Source: JAGPDF01 sp052035735
GTDB taxonomy: Bacteria; Acidobacteriota; Thermoanaerobaculia; Multivoradales; JAGPDF01
Length of the DNA stretch: 64,000 bases
Assembly (NCBI GenBank): GCA_052035735.1
Contig: JBPOHI010000003.1
Coordinates: 1-64,000 of the forward strand
Reading direction: 5' to 3'
The notes beneath the pieces were generated by a model. That model saw only the letters and a program-made list of their open reading frames with translations, had not been told where the DNA came from and made no database searches. Shown here piece after piece: positions 17,410 to 26,296 of the stretch. Positions within the stretch are counted from its first letter, which is position 1. Each line of letters begins with the position of its first letter. The position numbers and the translations under genes are program-made.

Positions 17410-19425
17410 TCAGCGCAGCGGGGCGTCGAGCGGCAGGAGACGCGCCGCGCGGACGTCGCTCTCGGGCGGCAGCTCGAGCAGGCGGCCGGAGGCGAAACGC
17501 AGCCGCGTGATCAGCGACAGCACCGCGCGTTCCGATCCCACCAGCTCGAGGCCGGAGCGCGTCAGCTCCTGCTCGGTGGTCAGGGTGTCGAGCACCGTCA
17601 GGTCGCCGGCCTGATAGCGCGTCCACGTCGCCTCCGCCGTCTCTTCGATGCGGCGCCGGGCGTCGCGCCGCGCGGCAAGCTCCGCCCGGGCGTCGGCCAG
17701 GGTGGAGAGGTTTTCGAGCACGTCGAGCCGGACAGAGCGCTTGAGCTCGCTCGAATCCACCTCGCTCGCAGTCGTCGCCGCCTGCGCCTGCAGGAGGCGC
17801 CCGCGGGCCGCGTTGTTGCCGAGCGGCACGCGGAAGCGCAGGGCGATGCCGTAGCTCGGCCCCGCCCAGGGCTCGCTGAACGCGTCGCCGAATCCCCTGG
17901 GTTCGTAGAAGCGGGTGTCGAACGTCTCGTGATACGCGTTGTACGAGGCGTTGAGACGTAGATCGACCTGCGGCCGGAGGTCGCGCTCGGCGGCCCTGGC
18001 AAGGGTCGACTCGGCCTCGACGCGCGCCGCGGCAGCCTGGACGTCGCTGCGTTCGGCGAGCGCCAGCTGGACCACCGCTTCGGCGTCGAGCGCCGCCTCG
18101 ATCGCCTGGTCGAGGTAGGCCGCGAAGTCGGTGCCCGGGTCGAGGGCGTCGATCTCCGAGGCGAAGGCGCCGATCTCTTTGGCGAGCGAGGCCCGCGCTT
18201 CGGAGAGCGCGCGCCGTGCCGCAGCGACGGACGACTGGGTCGCCGCGCGCTGCGCGCGATTGCGCTCGATATCGAGGCGCGCGATCTGCTCGCCGTCGAC
18301 CAACTGCTGCGTCAGTTCGAGCAGCCGGTCCTGTTGCGCAAGCGAGGTTTCGAAGAGCGCCAGCCGGCGCTTGGCGGCGACCACGTCCCAGTAAGCTTCG
18401 AGCGCGGTCGCCGCGCGCTCGGCGGCGGCGTGCCGATAGAGCGAACGGGCGGCCGCGGCGGCTTTTTCCGCCGCGACGAGCGGCGCGCCGTACGACTCGC
18501 GACCGCCGCCCCGGCCGAGCGGAATCTCCAGCGAGACGCCGCCGGTGACGCGGAACTGGTTGGCGACGAACGAATCGCCGAACTCGGGATCGAGCGGCTT
18601 GTCGGTGAAGTTGTCTTCGGAGCTGGCGAGCGAGAGGCTCGAGATCAGGGCGGTGCCGTTGCGGAACGGAATCCGGTAGTCGACGCCGGTGTCGAGCAGG
18701 ATCGTCTCGCGGTCGCGCGGCAGGTCGCCGATGTTGTCGCGCTGGATCCGGAGCGCCGTCGCCGTCCCGGTCAGGATGTCCGCCACCAGGCGGATCTGGT
18801 CGGCGGCCGTGGCGCGCAGCGAGTCGGCGAACAGCTGGATGCGCCCGTTCAGCCCGTCGATACCGACGAACGCCTCAGCGAGGTCGACCGCCGAGAAGAG
18901 CGTCGAGCCGACGGCGAGGGCCGGGTCCATGACCCCCAGGAGGTTGCCGTTGTCGTCGAGGCAGAGGACGCTCGGCGCGTCGCCGACCACGATCAGCGTC
19001 GCGGCGCCGAGGCAGCTCGAGGGGTTGAGGAGGCTGACGTCGGTCGGAATCGCCGCACGCAACCGCCGGGCCGCCTCGTCGAGCGCCGGGGGCGGGATCT
19101 CGAGCTGCAGGCGGCGATCGACTTCGGCCTTGAGCCGGCTGCCGACGAGCTCCTCTTCGGCATAGTCGACGCGCAGGTCGGCGAGCAGCGTGTGGTCGAA
19201 GAGCGACTGCGCCTCGGTCACGATCGCAGCACGCTGGGCGAAGTCCTGCTCGGCTCGTGCCAGCGCCGGGTCGTCGGTGATGGCGCGGCGCACCGCCTCC
19301 TCGGCGGTGAGCAACGGGGCTTCGGCGCGAAGCGGGGCGCCGGAGGCCAGGGCGAGTATCCCGGGGATTCCCAGGAGCGCGGCGAACCTCCCCGCGCGGC
19401 GCGCGGAACCTTGCGCTGCGCTCAC
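17410..19425 (-). CDS. TolC-family outer-membrane efflux protein (second copy)
   Basis: A 671-residue TolC-like protein. GTG 19425 was chosen because its GTGA overlaps the TGA stop of the preceding TolC-type gene by 4 bases and it opens into a signal peptide (GRFAALLGIPGILALASGAPLRAEA). The mature region starts with TAEEAVRRAITDDPALARAEQ, typical of outer-membrane efflux repeats, and has two long helical coiled-coil halves and beta strands such as NQFRVTGGVSLEIPLGRGGG and GPSYGIALRFRVPLGNNAARG. It would provide the outer-membrane tunnel for HlyD and the ABC exporter. It is longer than typical TolC because of an insertion at about 90-230. Confidence 0.88.
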   Translation of the reverse strand: MSAAQGSARRAGRFAALLGIPGILALASGAPLRAEAPLLTAEEAVRRAITDDPALARAEQDFAQRAAIVTEAQSLFDHTLLADLRVDYAEEELVGSRLKAEVDRRLQLEIPPPALDEAARRLRAAIPTDVSLLNPSSCLGAATLIVVGDAPSVLCLDDNGNLLGVMDPALAVGSTLFSAVDLAEAFVGIDGLNGRIQLFADSLRATAADQIRLVADILTGTATALRIQRDNIGDLPRDRETILLDTGVDYRIPFRNGTALISSLSLASSEDNFTDKPLDPEFGDSFVANQFRVTGGVSLEIPLGRGGGRESYGAPLVAAEKAAAAARSLYRHAAAERAATALEAYWDVVAAKRRLALFETSLAQQDRLLELTQQLVDGEQIARLDIERNRAQRAATQSSVAAARRALSEARASLAKEIGAFASEIDALDPGTDFAAYLDQAIEAALDAEAVVQLALAERSDVQAAAARVEAESTLARAAERDLRPQVDLRLNASYNAYHETFDTRFYEPRGFGDAFSEPWAGPSYGIALRFRVPLGNNAARGRLLQAQAATTASEVDSSELKRSVRLDVLENLSTLADARAELAARRDARRRIEETAEATWTRYQAGDLTVLDTLTTEQELTRSGLELVGSERAVLSLITRLRFASGRLLELPPESDVRAARLLPLDAPLR

Positions 19426-21437
19426 GGCTGGCTTCCGCCGGCGACCGTGCCGGGCAAGGTGACGAGAGCGTCCGGCGCCAACCTTCCGCCGTCGCTGCTC
19501 CAGTCGATCATGGTTCCGGTCTCGAAACGCAGCCGGGCGAGGAGGAAGGCGACCTGCTGCTGACCGGCGATGACCGCCAGGTCCGAGCTGGTCTTCTGCT
19601 GCTCGGTGACGATGGCGTCGATCAGGGTCGAGGCCCCGAGACCCAGCTTCTCGAACTCGGCGTCGACGGTCGTCTGGAAGGCGGTGGCGGCCGCTTCCGC
19701 GGCGGCGAGGCCCGCCGAGGCCTCCTCGAGCGAGCGCAGGAGCTCGACGACGGCGATCCGGATCCTGCGATCGAGATCGTTCGCCGAGATCTCGCGCTGC
19801 CTGACGAGCGCCTGGTTCTGTGCATAGCGGCCTTCCTGGCCGTTGTTGCCCAGACTCTTGTCGTAGGCGAGGGCGAAGCTGCCGTTGGGTCCCGTCCAGC
19901 GGTCGACGGCGTTGCCGAAGCTCTCCTCGCCGATCGCAGAGGTCGAGAGGGAGAGCCCGAGGTCGAGGCGGGAGGAAAGATCGCGCCGCGCCGCCTCGGC
20001 GAGAACCTTGCCCGAGGCGACCAGCTCGTGCGTCGCCTGGCGGTCGGCGCGCAGGTCGAGCGCCTGGGTGGCGAGCGTCGAAGCGTCGAGCGCGCGGACC
20101 TGCTCCGGCGTCGGCGCGATCGGGAACGGCCCCTCGGCGAGTGGAGCGTTGGCCACGCCGTCGACGTCGACCCCCATGGCGCGGGCGAGGCCGAGCCGGG
20201 CGGAAACCAGATCGCGCCGGGCGCTCTCCAGCTGCGCTCGCGCATTCGCGTGCGAGGCCGCGGAACGCGCGCTCTCGACGCGCGGCAGCACGTTGCCTTC
20301 GATCAACTGGCCGGTGAGATCGCCGAGCCGGCTCTGCAGCTCGAGCGAGTGCTCGAGCACCGCGACCCGGCGCTGGGCGCTGTAGAGCTGCCAGTAGGCG
20401 AGCGCCGTCGTGAGCGTCGAGGTCGACGAGCCGTGGCGCAGGATGAGCTCCGAGGCGGCGAGGTCGATCTGCGCCGCTTTCTCGGAGGCACCGGCCGATT
20501 CGACGCCGCGGCCGCGCAGCAGCGGCAGGTTGACGTCGATGCCGATCTCGGTGCGATAGAGGTCGAGGATGTTCTTGCCGCCGAAGTTGACGAAGCGTCG
20601 CAGACGCGTGCCGTACTCGGTGGTGACGGGCAGGCCGTTCTCGTCGACGCGGTCGACGAAGTAGCCGTTGCGCCGCCCGGCGAACTGGTTGTGATCGTAG
20701 CCCGCGGTCAGGTACGGCGTCAGGCTGACGCCGGAGCGGAAGTACTTCGACAGCTCGAGATCGAAGCGCCCGCTGGCGATCTCTTCCTCTTCCGGTGCCG
20801 CTCCGAGGTTCGCGACGTCCTCGTTCAGCTCGACGCAGCCGTTGGCGAGATCGGTCACGCCTTCGCTCGCCGAGTCGATCGCCCGGGTGAGGAGATTGGC
20901 GCGCGCCTGGGTCAGAAGCTGGCGCTGCGTCGCGTTGTCCTCGGCGGCGATGACGGCGTCGAGGAAGTCGACCTGCTGCTGCACGTCGTTGGGCAGCGTC
21001 GCCCCCGGATCGCCGCCGGCGAAGCGCTGCAGGTTGTCGAGCGCGGCGCGCTGACGGGTCTCTTCGGCGCAGGTGAAGTCGCGTTGCGCGGCGAGGTCGG
21101 TGCGCTTCTCCTTCTCGCGCTCGAGAGTCGAGTCGCGGACCCGCTGCTTGCGGTAGTCGTAGGACAGATCGACGCTCAGGTTCCAGTCGAAGATTCCCGA
21201 GCTCTCCTGCAGGATGCCGCGCTGCCGCGCGACGTCCTGGGCATCGAGCAGCAGGTTCGGGTCGTTGGCGAGTGTCAGCCGGACCGCTTCGACGAGCGCG
21301 ATCTGCCCTTCGCCGTAGTTGAACTTCGGTGGCTGGTAGCCGTCGGTGCCAGCGGCGAACGCCCACGTCGCCGCCCCGGCGGCCCACGCGAGAGAGACTC
21401 CTACCATCCGGCCGATCCGCTTCGCGGAGTGACTCAT
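19422..21437 (-). CDS. TolC-family outer-membrane efflux protein (first copy)
   Basis: Also 671 residues. ATG 21437 was chosen over more upstream starts because GAGGAGGAAG precedes it and it opens into a signal peptide (MSHSAKRIGRMVGVSLAWAA). Features include ALVEAVRLTLANDPNLLLDAQ, long coiled coils, and strands such as FRSGVSLTPYLTAGYDHNQFAGRRNG and IGIDVNLPLLRGRGVESAG. It is first in the export operon TolC-TolC-HlyD-ABC1-ABC2-ATPase. The two TolC-type products differ clearly in sequence, so this is not a recent duplication. They could form a mixed trimer or alternative channels. Confidence 0.88.
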   Translation of the reverse strand: MSHSAKRIGRMVGVSLAWAAGAATWAFAAGTDGYQPPKFNYGEGQIALVEAVRLTLANDPNLLLDAQDVARQRGILQESSGIFDWNLSVDLSYDYRKQRVRDSTLEREKEKRTDLAAQRDFTCAEETRQRAALDNLQRFAGGDPGATLPNDVQQQVDFLDAVIAAEDNATQRQLLTQARANLLTRAIDSASEGVTDLANGCVELNEDVANLGAAPEEEEIASGRFDLELSKYFRSGVSLTPYLTAGYDHNQFAGRRNGYFVDRVDENGLPVTTEYGTRLRRFVNFGGKNILDLYRTEIGIDVNLPLLRGRGVESAGASEKAAQIDLAASELILRHGSSTSTLTTALAYWQLYSAQRRVAVLEHSLELQSRLGDLTGQLIEGNVLPRVESARSAASHANARAQLESARRDLVSARLGLARAMGVDVDGVANAPLAEGPFPIAPTPEQVRALDASTLATQALDLRADRQATHELVASGKVLAEAARRDLSSRLDLGLSLSTSAIGEESFGNAVDRWTGPNGSFALAYDKSLGNNGQEGRYAQNQALVRQREISANDLDRRIRIAVVELLRSLEEASAGLAAAEAAATAFQTTVDAEFEKLGLGASTLIDAIVTEQQKTSSDLAVIAGQQQVAFLLARLRFETGTMIDWSSDGGRLAPDALVTLPGTVAGGSQP

Positions 21438-21484
21438 CGACTTCCTCCTCGTCACCGGCAAGGCGACGCTTGAATCCGTTGGTT

Positions 21485-21509
21485 GCGGGCGAAGGTTACG
21501 TTCGCCCGC
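21485..21509 (-). terminator. Hairpin between GNAT gene and export operon
   Basis: A perfect inverted repeat, GCGGGCGAA and TTCGCCCGC (9 bp) around a 7-base loop, lies 8 bases past the GNAT stop codon. It is not followed by a T run on the minus strand, so it may attenuate transcription or protect the mRNA 3' end rather than fully terminate. It separates the precursor-LanM-GNAT unit from the export unit. Confidence 0.55.
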
Positions 21510-21517
21510 CGACTGCG

Positions 21518-22537
21518 TCAAGCGAAGGGATCGGAGGCGATGCCGCAGCCCGGCACCGGCTGGCCGATCCGCTTGGACGATCCGCGCGTCTCGCCGACGA
21601 ACTCCGCGATCGGCGCGATCCAGCGCAGAATGAAACGAACCATGTTGGGGTAGCTGACCGGCGTGACGAAGGTGGCGCGCTCCACTCCGCCCTCCACCAG
21701 CCGGCAGAGCGACGCGTGGTAGAGCGGCACGAGGCGCCCGCGCCGCGAGAGGTCCTTGCGCAGAAAGCTGCAGGTGAAGCGGACGGTGCCGGGCGCGATG
21801 ACGTGGTTGATCACCCAGCCGACGACCTCGCCGCGGTAGCGCGCGCCGATCGACGACAGCGGATCGAAACCGGCGGTTTCGAACCGCCAGGGAGCCAGGG
21901 CCGGAGTGATCCAGGGCGCGGCGTCGTGACTGCTGCGGATCCGGGATCGCGACGCGTCGTCGAGGTCACGCCAGGCAAAGAGCTCGAGCCGGCCGGCGAG
22001 GGCGCCCATGCGACGGTCGCTGAACAGCTCCGAGGCGAGTGCGGCCCGGGGCGGGAAGCGGACCGAGAGGGTCCGGGCGTGGGGGGGCTCCCAGCCGCGC
22101 TTGGCGAGCACCCGCTCGAGCGCCGGAATCGCCGGCCGGCCGGCGGTATAGACGGTCGCCACGGCGGTCGCTCCGCGCCGGACCAGTTCGCGCTCGAGCG
22201 CCGCGAGGAGGGCCGTCGCGACCCCGGCGCAGCGCGCGGCGGGCCGGACGAAGAGCGACAGCAGCTCCGGACGCCGCTCGCCGGCGGGATCGGCGTCACG
22301 CCCTGCGCCGTCCGGATCCGCGAGCGGCAGCTCGGCGAGCGCCAGGCCGACCAGGCGGCCGCCGCTGCGGGCCACCACGGCGACCGGTTGCACCAGCCGC
22401 GCGTCGCCCTGCTCGGGATGGCGGCTGACCGGGGCGAGCCCCAGGAGCGGGCGATAGATCGGAAAGGTCATCTCGTCGAGACCGGGCGGCAGCTCCCGTC
22501 CGGGCTCGAGGGTCTCGAACTCCAGGCCGCTGCTCAT
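21518..22537 (-). CDS. GNAT-family acyltransferase of the RiPP locus
   Basis: A 339-residue protein with a GNAT fold in its first half: VVARSGGRLVGLALAELPL, then LLSLFVRPAARCAGVATALLAAL, the acyl-CoA-binding beta4/alpha3 segment (RxxGxA). The second half also looks GNAT-like (GEVVGWVINHVIAPGTVRFTCSFLRKDL). Its start overlaps the LanM stop as TGATG, so the two are translationally coupled. GNAT maturases in some NHLP-leader loci (selidamides) attach fatty acyl groups to Lys or Orn side chains. The core peptide here has a single Lys, so lysine acylation is a reasonable guess. Self-immunity or another acetylation is the alternative. Confidence 0.8.
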   Translation of the reverse strand: MSSGLEFETLEPGRELPPGLDEMTFPIYRPLLGLAPVSRHPEQGDARLVQPVAVVARSGGRLVGLALAELPLADPDGAGRDADPAGERRPELLSLFVRPAARCAGVATALLAALERELVRRGATAVATVYTAGRPAIPALERVLAKRGWEPPHARTLSVRFPPRAALASELFSDRRMGALAGRLELFAWRDLDDASRSRIRSSHDAAPWITPALAPWRFETAGFDPLSSIGARYRGEVVGWVINHVIAPGTVRFTCSFLRKDLSRRGRLVPLYHASLCRLVEGGVERATFVTPVSYPNMVRFILRWIAPIAEFVGETRGSSKRIGQPVPGCGIASDPFA

Positions 22538-25500
22538 CAGGCGGCTCCTTTCGTGGGCGTGGCACGATTCTGCGCTTCCGACGGCAGCTCGAGGGCCAGC
22601 GGGTCGAGCACGGCCGGATCGCCGCTCGCGGCGGCGAAGAGTCCGACCCAGGCCACTCCCGCAAGGCCGCGGAACAGGCCCGCTTCGACCTCCGGCTGCG
22701 CCAGGGAAGAGGCAGGCAGCCGGATGGGTCGCGCGAACAGCCGTTCGAGTCCCGAGCTCGCGGCAGAGAGGGCGTCTTCGCGCCCGAGCCGGACTCCGAC
22801 CTCGCCGAGGATCGCGAGCCTGCCGGCTGCGCCGCAGCAGAGGTGGTCGAAGTCGCCCAGCCCGGCGCGAATCGTCGCCGCCGTCGCGAGGTCGACGTCG
22901 CCAGCGAAGTCCCCGTTGCGCAGTCCGGTCGGCAGGAGCGCTCGCCCCAGCGCAATACCGGCGCCGCCGTGGCAGTAGGCCGTCATCGCCAGGCGGCGCT
23001 CTTCGTGCTCGCCGACGCCCGGCCGAACCACCGGCCAGTCGCCGCTGCGCGCGTCGAAGCGGCCGCGCTCGAAGGCGAGCGCGCCGGCGACCGCGGCGGC
23101 GAACCGCGCTTCGCCGGTCGCCTGCCAGAGCGCGGCGAGCGCACGCGCGATGCCGGTGGAGCCGTGGGCGAAGCCGGTGAGAGGCGGCTCTGCCGCCCGG
23201 CCGATCCAGGCGATGCCGCCCTCGGGTGCCGGCGATCCGGCGGCGATCAGCTGCTCGCCGAGCCGGAGCGCCCGACCTCGCCAGTGCACCTCCCCGGTGG
23301 CCTCGGCGAGCGCGAGCAGCGCGAGGACGGCGCCGGCCGTGCCGCCGAAGAGATCGTGCACCGGCGGAAGGGCCGCGCCCGGAAGCGCGGTGATCTCCGC
23401 GAAGCGGCGCGCCCCCTCGAGCCAGACGGCGGAGTCGGCGTTGCGCAGCGAGGCGAGCGCCACGAGACCCCAGACGACGGCTCCGGTGCCCTCGAGGCCG
23501 CCGATCGGAAGCGAGGTGCGTGCGGCGTCCTCCGCGCAGCGTCGCAGCGCGGCAGGGAGCTGCGCAGCGACGGCGGCGAAGCGGTCGCCGCCGTCGAGCC
23601 GGTCGGCCAGCGCCAGGACGAGGGCGCGGCCGAGGTCACCGTCGTAGAGCGCCAGCTCGCGCAGGCGGCGGTCGGGTGCGTGCGATTCCCGCGGGCGTTC
23701 GGAGAGTGCCCGCTCGCGCTCGAAGTCCGCCAGGCGGTCGGCGAGCGCCAGGGCTCGGGCCCTGGTGTCCGGGCCCTCGCCCGGCGCGAGCGAAATGCGC
23801 GAGCCGGTTGGGGTCCGAAGGGCGGCCGAGAGGTCTGCGGCGCGACGATCGATCTCCGCCGCCGACAGCGCAGTCAGGCGGCCGGCGATCGCGGCGCGGG
23901 TCGGGCGCAGAATCAACCCGCCGGCGCGCTGGCCGCAGGACTCGACCTCGAGTCGATCGGCGCCGACTTCGAAACGCGGCACGTCGAGTCCCTCCAGCAT
24001 CGCCCGTTCGACGCCGACGAGCGGCCAGGCCAGCGGCGCTCTTTCGGCGGTCGCGAACGGGCGCGCCAGCGCTTCGAGCAGGATTCCCGCGGAGGCTCCC
24101 TCGCGCTGCCAGCGCGGCGTCTTCAGGCGGTCGAGGACGGTCGCGTACTCCTGGCTCGGCCGGAACAGCAGGCGCGTCGAAACGCCGGAGAACTCGGCCA
24201 GCGGCCCGTCGGCCGAGAGCAACTGCTCCCGGCTGCAGAGCAGTCGCTCCCAGGTTCGCCGGTGTCCGAAGGCGAGAGCCTCTGCGTGTTCGCCGGGCTC
24301 GAGCTGGCGGCCGGCGAGGCGGGGCGCATTGGGCAAGGGGGAAGTGACGACCTCCCCGGCGACCGGCTCGATTCCGTCGTTGCCGAGGTCGCGCCAGCCC
24401 AGCGCCTGTGCGCTCAACGTGCGCCGGACGACCGGGTGCAGGCCCGCCCAGTTTTCGATTCGATCGCCGGCACCGGCGCCGGCCCGGCGCAGCAGGCCGC
24501 CGGCGAAGCGCTGCCGGAGGTCGCCACCGGGACGGTCGGGCTGCGCCATCATCTCGGCGTCGATGACCACCGGGCCGGTGCGAGCTGCGATGAGGTTCTC
24601 GGCGTGCAGGTCCTCGGCGCCGAGGAACTCGGCCAAGGCGACGAGAGCACCGGCCCGGCGAAACCACTCGTCGGCCGACGCTGCGTCAGGAAGGTCTGTG
24701 GCCTCTTGCCATTCCAACCATCCGTGGGAGCCGCAGTCGAGGGCGCGAGCCGCCGGCGGCAGCTCCTCGAAGCCGAGCGCTGCCAGCCGCCGCAGGAACC
24801 GCTCCCAGGCGGCTTCGATGGCGAGCGAGCGCGGCTTGACGACCAGGTCGGCGCCGCCGGCGAAGCGGACGCGGAAGATCCCGCGGCCGCCGTCGTGGCG
24901 ATCCGAAGGCAGGCGCTCTACCGAAAGGACCGCTCCGGGAGCGCAGCCCGCAGCGAAGCGCTCCGCGAGCGCTGCCCGATCGCCCGCGATTCGCCCTGCG
25001 AGCTCGGCGACCCCTGCAATCCAGGTGTCGACGAGGCGGGCGATCTGACGCAGTGCCACCGGGAACTCGAGGGCATACTCGAGGAGGCCCGAGGCGAGCT
25101 CCGATTCGACATAGCGCGCGTAGGCGCCGGGAGCGCCGTCGTCCTCCCGGGAGCGCCGAAAGCGCAGGTAGCGCTCGTGCGCGGCGCGCGCCCCGACGCC
25201 GGAGATCTCCGCGCCCAGCTCTGTGGCGAACGTCGTGAGGTCGCGCGGCGGGAGCGTGGCCGCGTCGAGCCGCGCCGACGCCTCGGAAAGCGCCGCTTCC
25301 ACGAACGGTGCCCAGAGCTCTCCAAAGGGGACGGAGGAGAGCTCGATCCCGGAGTCGGGCGCACCCTTTCCTCGAGTCTGCCGCCGGCAGTCTTCGCCGA
25401 GCGGAAAACGTCGCGCGGCGAGCTCCAGCCATTCCGGCAGCGACTCGCCGGTGCAGCGAGCGCTCGCGCCGACCGCCTCTGCCGCGAGGGCGAGATCGAG

Positions 25501-25788
25501 CCCGTCCCAGGAGAGACGGCGTTCGAGGGCGGCTGAATCGCCGCCCGAGAAGGCGCGCGCCCAGCCGGCGAGCAGGCCGGCGTCGAATGTCTCTGCGGGG
25601 GCGGCTCCCGGGTGTGCCGGAGCGGGACGCTCGGCGAGCCTGGCAGCGCTGCGTGCTGCGAGTACGGACTGAAGACGCTCCGGAAGCGTCGCGGCTCGCT
25701 CGGCGACTTGCGCGAGGCGGGCGGCGGTGGCGGGCGAACGAGTCTGCGGAGGGAGGGTCGAGGCCGACAAGGGCGAGCTCGTTCGCAA
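22537..25788 (-). CDS. lanM: Class II lanthipeptide synthetase LanM
   Basis: A bifunctional enzyme of about 1083 residues that dehydrates Ser/Thr and forms lanthionine rings. The dehydratase half has kinase-like motifs LVVKPRSLAIE (about 316), EDLHAENLIA (Asp393, His395) and PVVIDAEMM. The LanC-like cyclase half has GFAHGSTGIARAL (His875), AYCHGGAG (Cys939) and HLCCGAAGR (Cys984, Cys985). A Cys in place of the usual His as third zinc ligand matches the ProcM-type CCG clade. The start is uncertain: TTG 25788 (or TTG 25770) is the first usable codon, with no clear Shine-Dalgarno, and a hairpin lies just upstream. It follows the precursor gene by about 61 bases. Confidence 0.93.
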   Translation of the reverse strand: MRTSSPLSASTLPPQTRSPATAARLAQVAERAATLPERLQSVLAARSAARLAERPAPAHPGAAPAETFDAGLLAGWARAFSGGDSAALERRLSWDGLDLALAAEAVGASARCTGESLPEWLELAARRFPLGEDCRRQTRGKGAPDSGIELSSVPFGELWAPFVEAALSEASARLDAATLPPRDLTTFATELGAEISGVGARAAHERYLRFRRSREDDGAPGAYARYVESELASGLLEYALEFPVALRQIARLVDTWIAGVAELAGRIAGDRAALAERFAAGCAPGAVLSVERLPSDRHDGGRGIFRVRFAGGADLVVKPRSLAIEAAWERFLRRLAALGFEELPPAARALDCGSHGWLEWQEATDLPDAASADEWFRRAGALVALAEFLGAEDLHAENLIAARTGPVVIDAEMMAQPDRPGGDLRQRFAGGLLRRAGAGAGDRIENWAGLHPVVRRTLSAQALGWRDLGNDGIEPVAGEVVTSPLPNAPRLAGRQLEPGEHAEALAFGHRRTWERLLCSREQLLSADGPLAEFSGVSTRLLFRPSQEYATVLDRLKTPRWQREGASAGILLEALARPFATAERAPLAWPLVGVERAMLEGLDVPRFEVGADRLEVESCGQRAGGLILRPTRAAIAGRLTALSAAEIDRRAADLSAALRTPTGSRISLAPGEGPDTRARALALADRLADFERERALSERPRESHAPDRRLRELALYDGDLGRALVLALADRLDGGDRFAAVAAQLPAALRRCAEDAARTSLPIGGLEGTGAVVWGLVALASLRNADSAVWLEGARRFAEITALPGAALPPVHDLFGGTAGAVLALLALAEATGEVHWRGRALRLGEQLIAAGSPAPEGGIAWIGRAAEPPLTGFAHGSTGIARALAALWQATGEARFAAAVAGALAFERGRFDARSGDWPVVRPGVGEHEERRLAMTAYCHGGAGIALGRALLPTGLRNGDFAGDVDLATAATIRAGLGDFDHLCCGAAGRLAILGEVGVRLGREDALSAASSGLERLFARPIRLPASSLAQPEVEAGLFRGLAGVAWVGLFAAASGDPAVLDPLALELPSEAQNRATPTKGAA

Positions 25789-25809
25789 GATCGAAGGAGG
25801 CGCCGGGCG

Positions 25810-25830
25810 CCCCGTTCGCGAGGAACGGGG
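25810..25830 (-). promoter_or_regulatory. Hairpin between precursor gene and lanM (attenuator-like)
   Basis: A perfect 8-bp stem, CCCCGTTC and GAACGGGG, with a 5-base loop lies between the precursor stop (25850) and the lanM start (about 25788). No T run follows. Hairpins at this position in lanthipeptide operons commonly limit read-through or stabilise the precursor message, so that more precursor than enzyme is made. The poor TTG start of lanM would act in the same direction. Confidence 0.6.
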
Positions 25831-25849
25831 CCCCGGTCGCCGGAACGGA

Positions 25850-26182
25850 CTAGAACAGGCTGGCGTTGATCTCGACGACGGTGTTCATCGCGCCGTCGCT
25901 GTCGCTGCAGTTGGCGTCGCCCTTGACGGTCGAGCCGCCGGCCACCTTCTCGAGATCCTCGTCGGCGAGCTCGGCACCGGCCGCGACCGAGTGCGGGACG
26001 ATGACGTAGATCGTGTTGGCGTTCTCTTCGACGGCCTTGATCGAGACGTTGTCCGGCACGGTCATGTTGAACTGCTTCTCGATCACCGACTTCGGGTTCT
26101 TGATCAGCGCCTGCCGGTAGGCCGAGTTGGTCGCAGCGAACTTCTCGAGCAGGTCCTGCATCTCACCACGCGTCATCTTCAT
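25850..26182 (-). CDS. NHLP-type (nitrile hydratase-like leader) lanthipeptide precursor
   Basis: A 110-residue precursor. Residues 1-83 form a nitrile-hydratase-alpha-like leader: LLEKFAATNSAYRQALIKNP, then VIEKQFNMTVPDNVSIKAVEE, and the terminal ELADEDLEKVAGG. The Gly82-Gly83 site matches the C39 exporter at 14031. The predicted core, residues 84-110, is 27 residues with a single Cys92, Ser84/Thr85 before it, Ser93, Ser95, Thr101 and Ser108 after it, and one Lys87. Thus at most one lanthionine ring can form, with other Ser/Thr possibly left dehydrated. ATG 26182 follows GGGGAG; a second ATG lies at codon 3. A sigma-54 promoter lies about 115 bases upstream. Confidence 0.93.
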   Translation of the reverse strand: MKMTRGEMQDLLEKFAATNSAYRQALIKNPKSVIEKQFNMTVPDNVSIKAVEENANTIYVIVPHSVAAGAELADEDLEKVAGGSTVKGDANCSDSDGAMNTVVEINASLF

Positions 26183-26296
26183 GTTGCGTCTCCCCTGTGT
26201 CGTGCGCGTTGCGGTCTCGACCGGGCGCCGTTTCCGGCTGGCCTCCGTGCCGACAATCGGCGCGGCTGGCTGTTCTCGGTCTCGAGCAGCCTACAT

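Noticed and set aside
19426..21387. Upstream extension of the second TolC-type gene
   Set aside because: The open frame continues upstream over the first TolC-type gene in another frame, but the GTGA overlap and signal peptide place the start at 19425.
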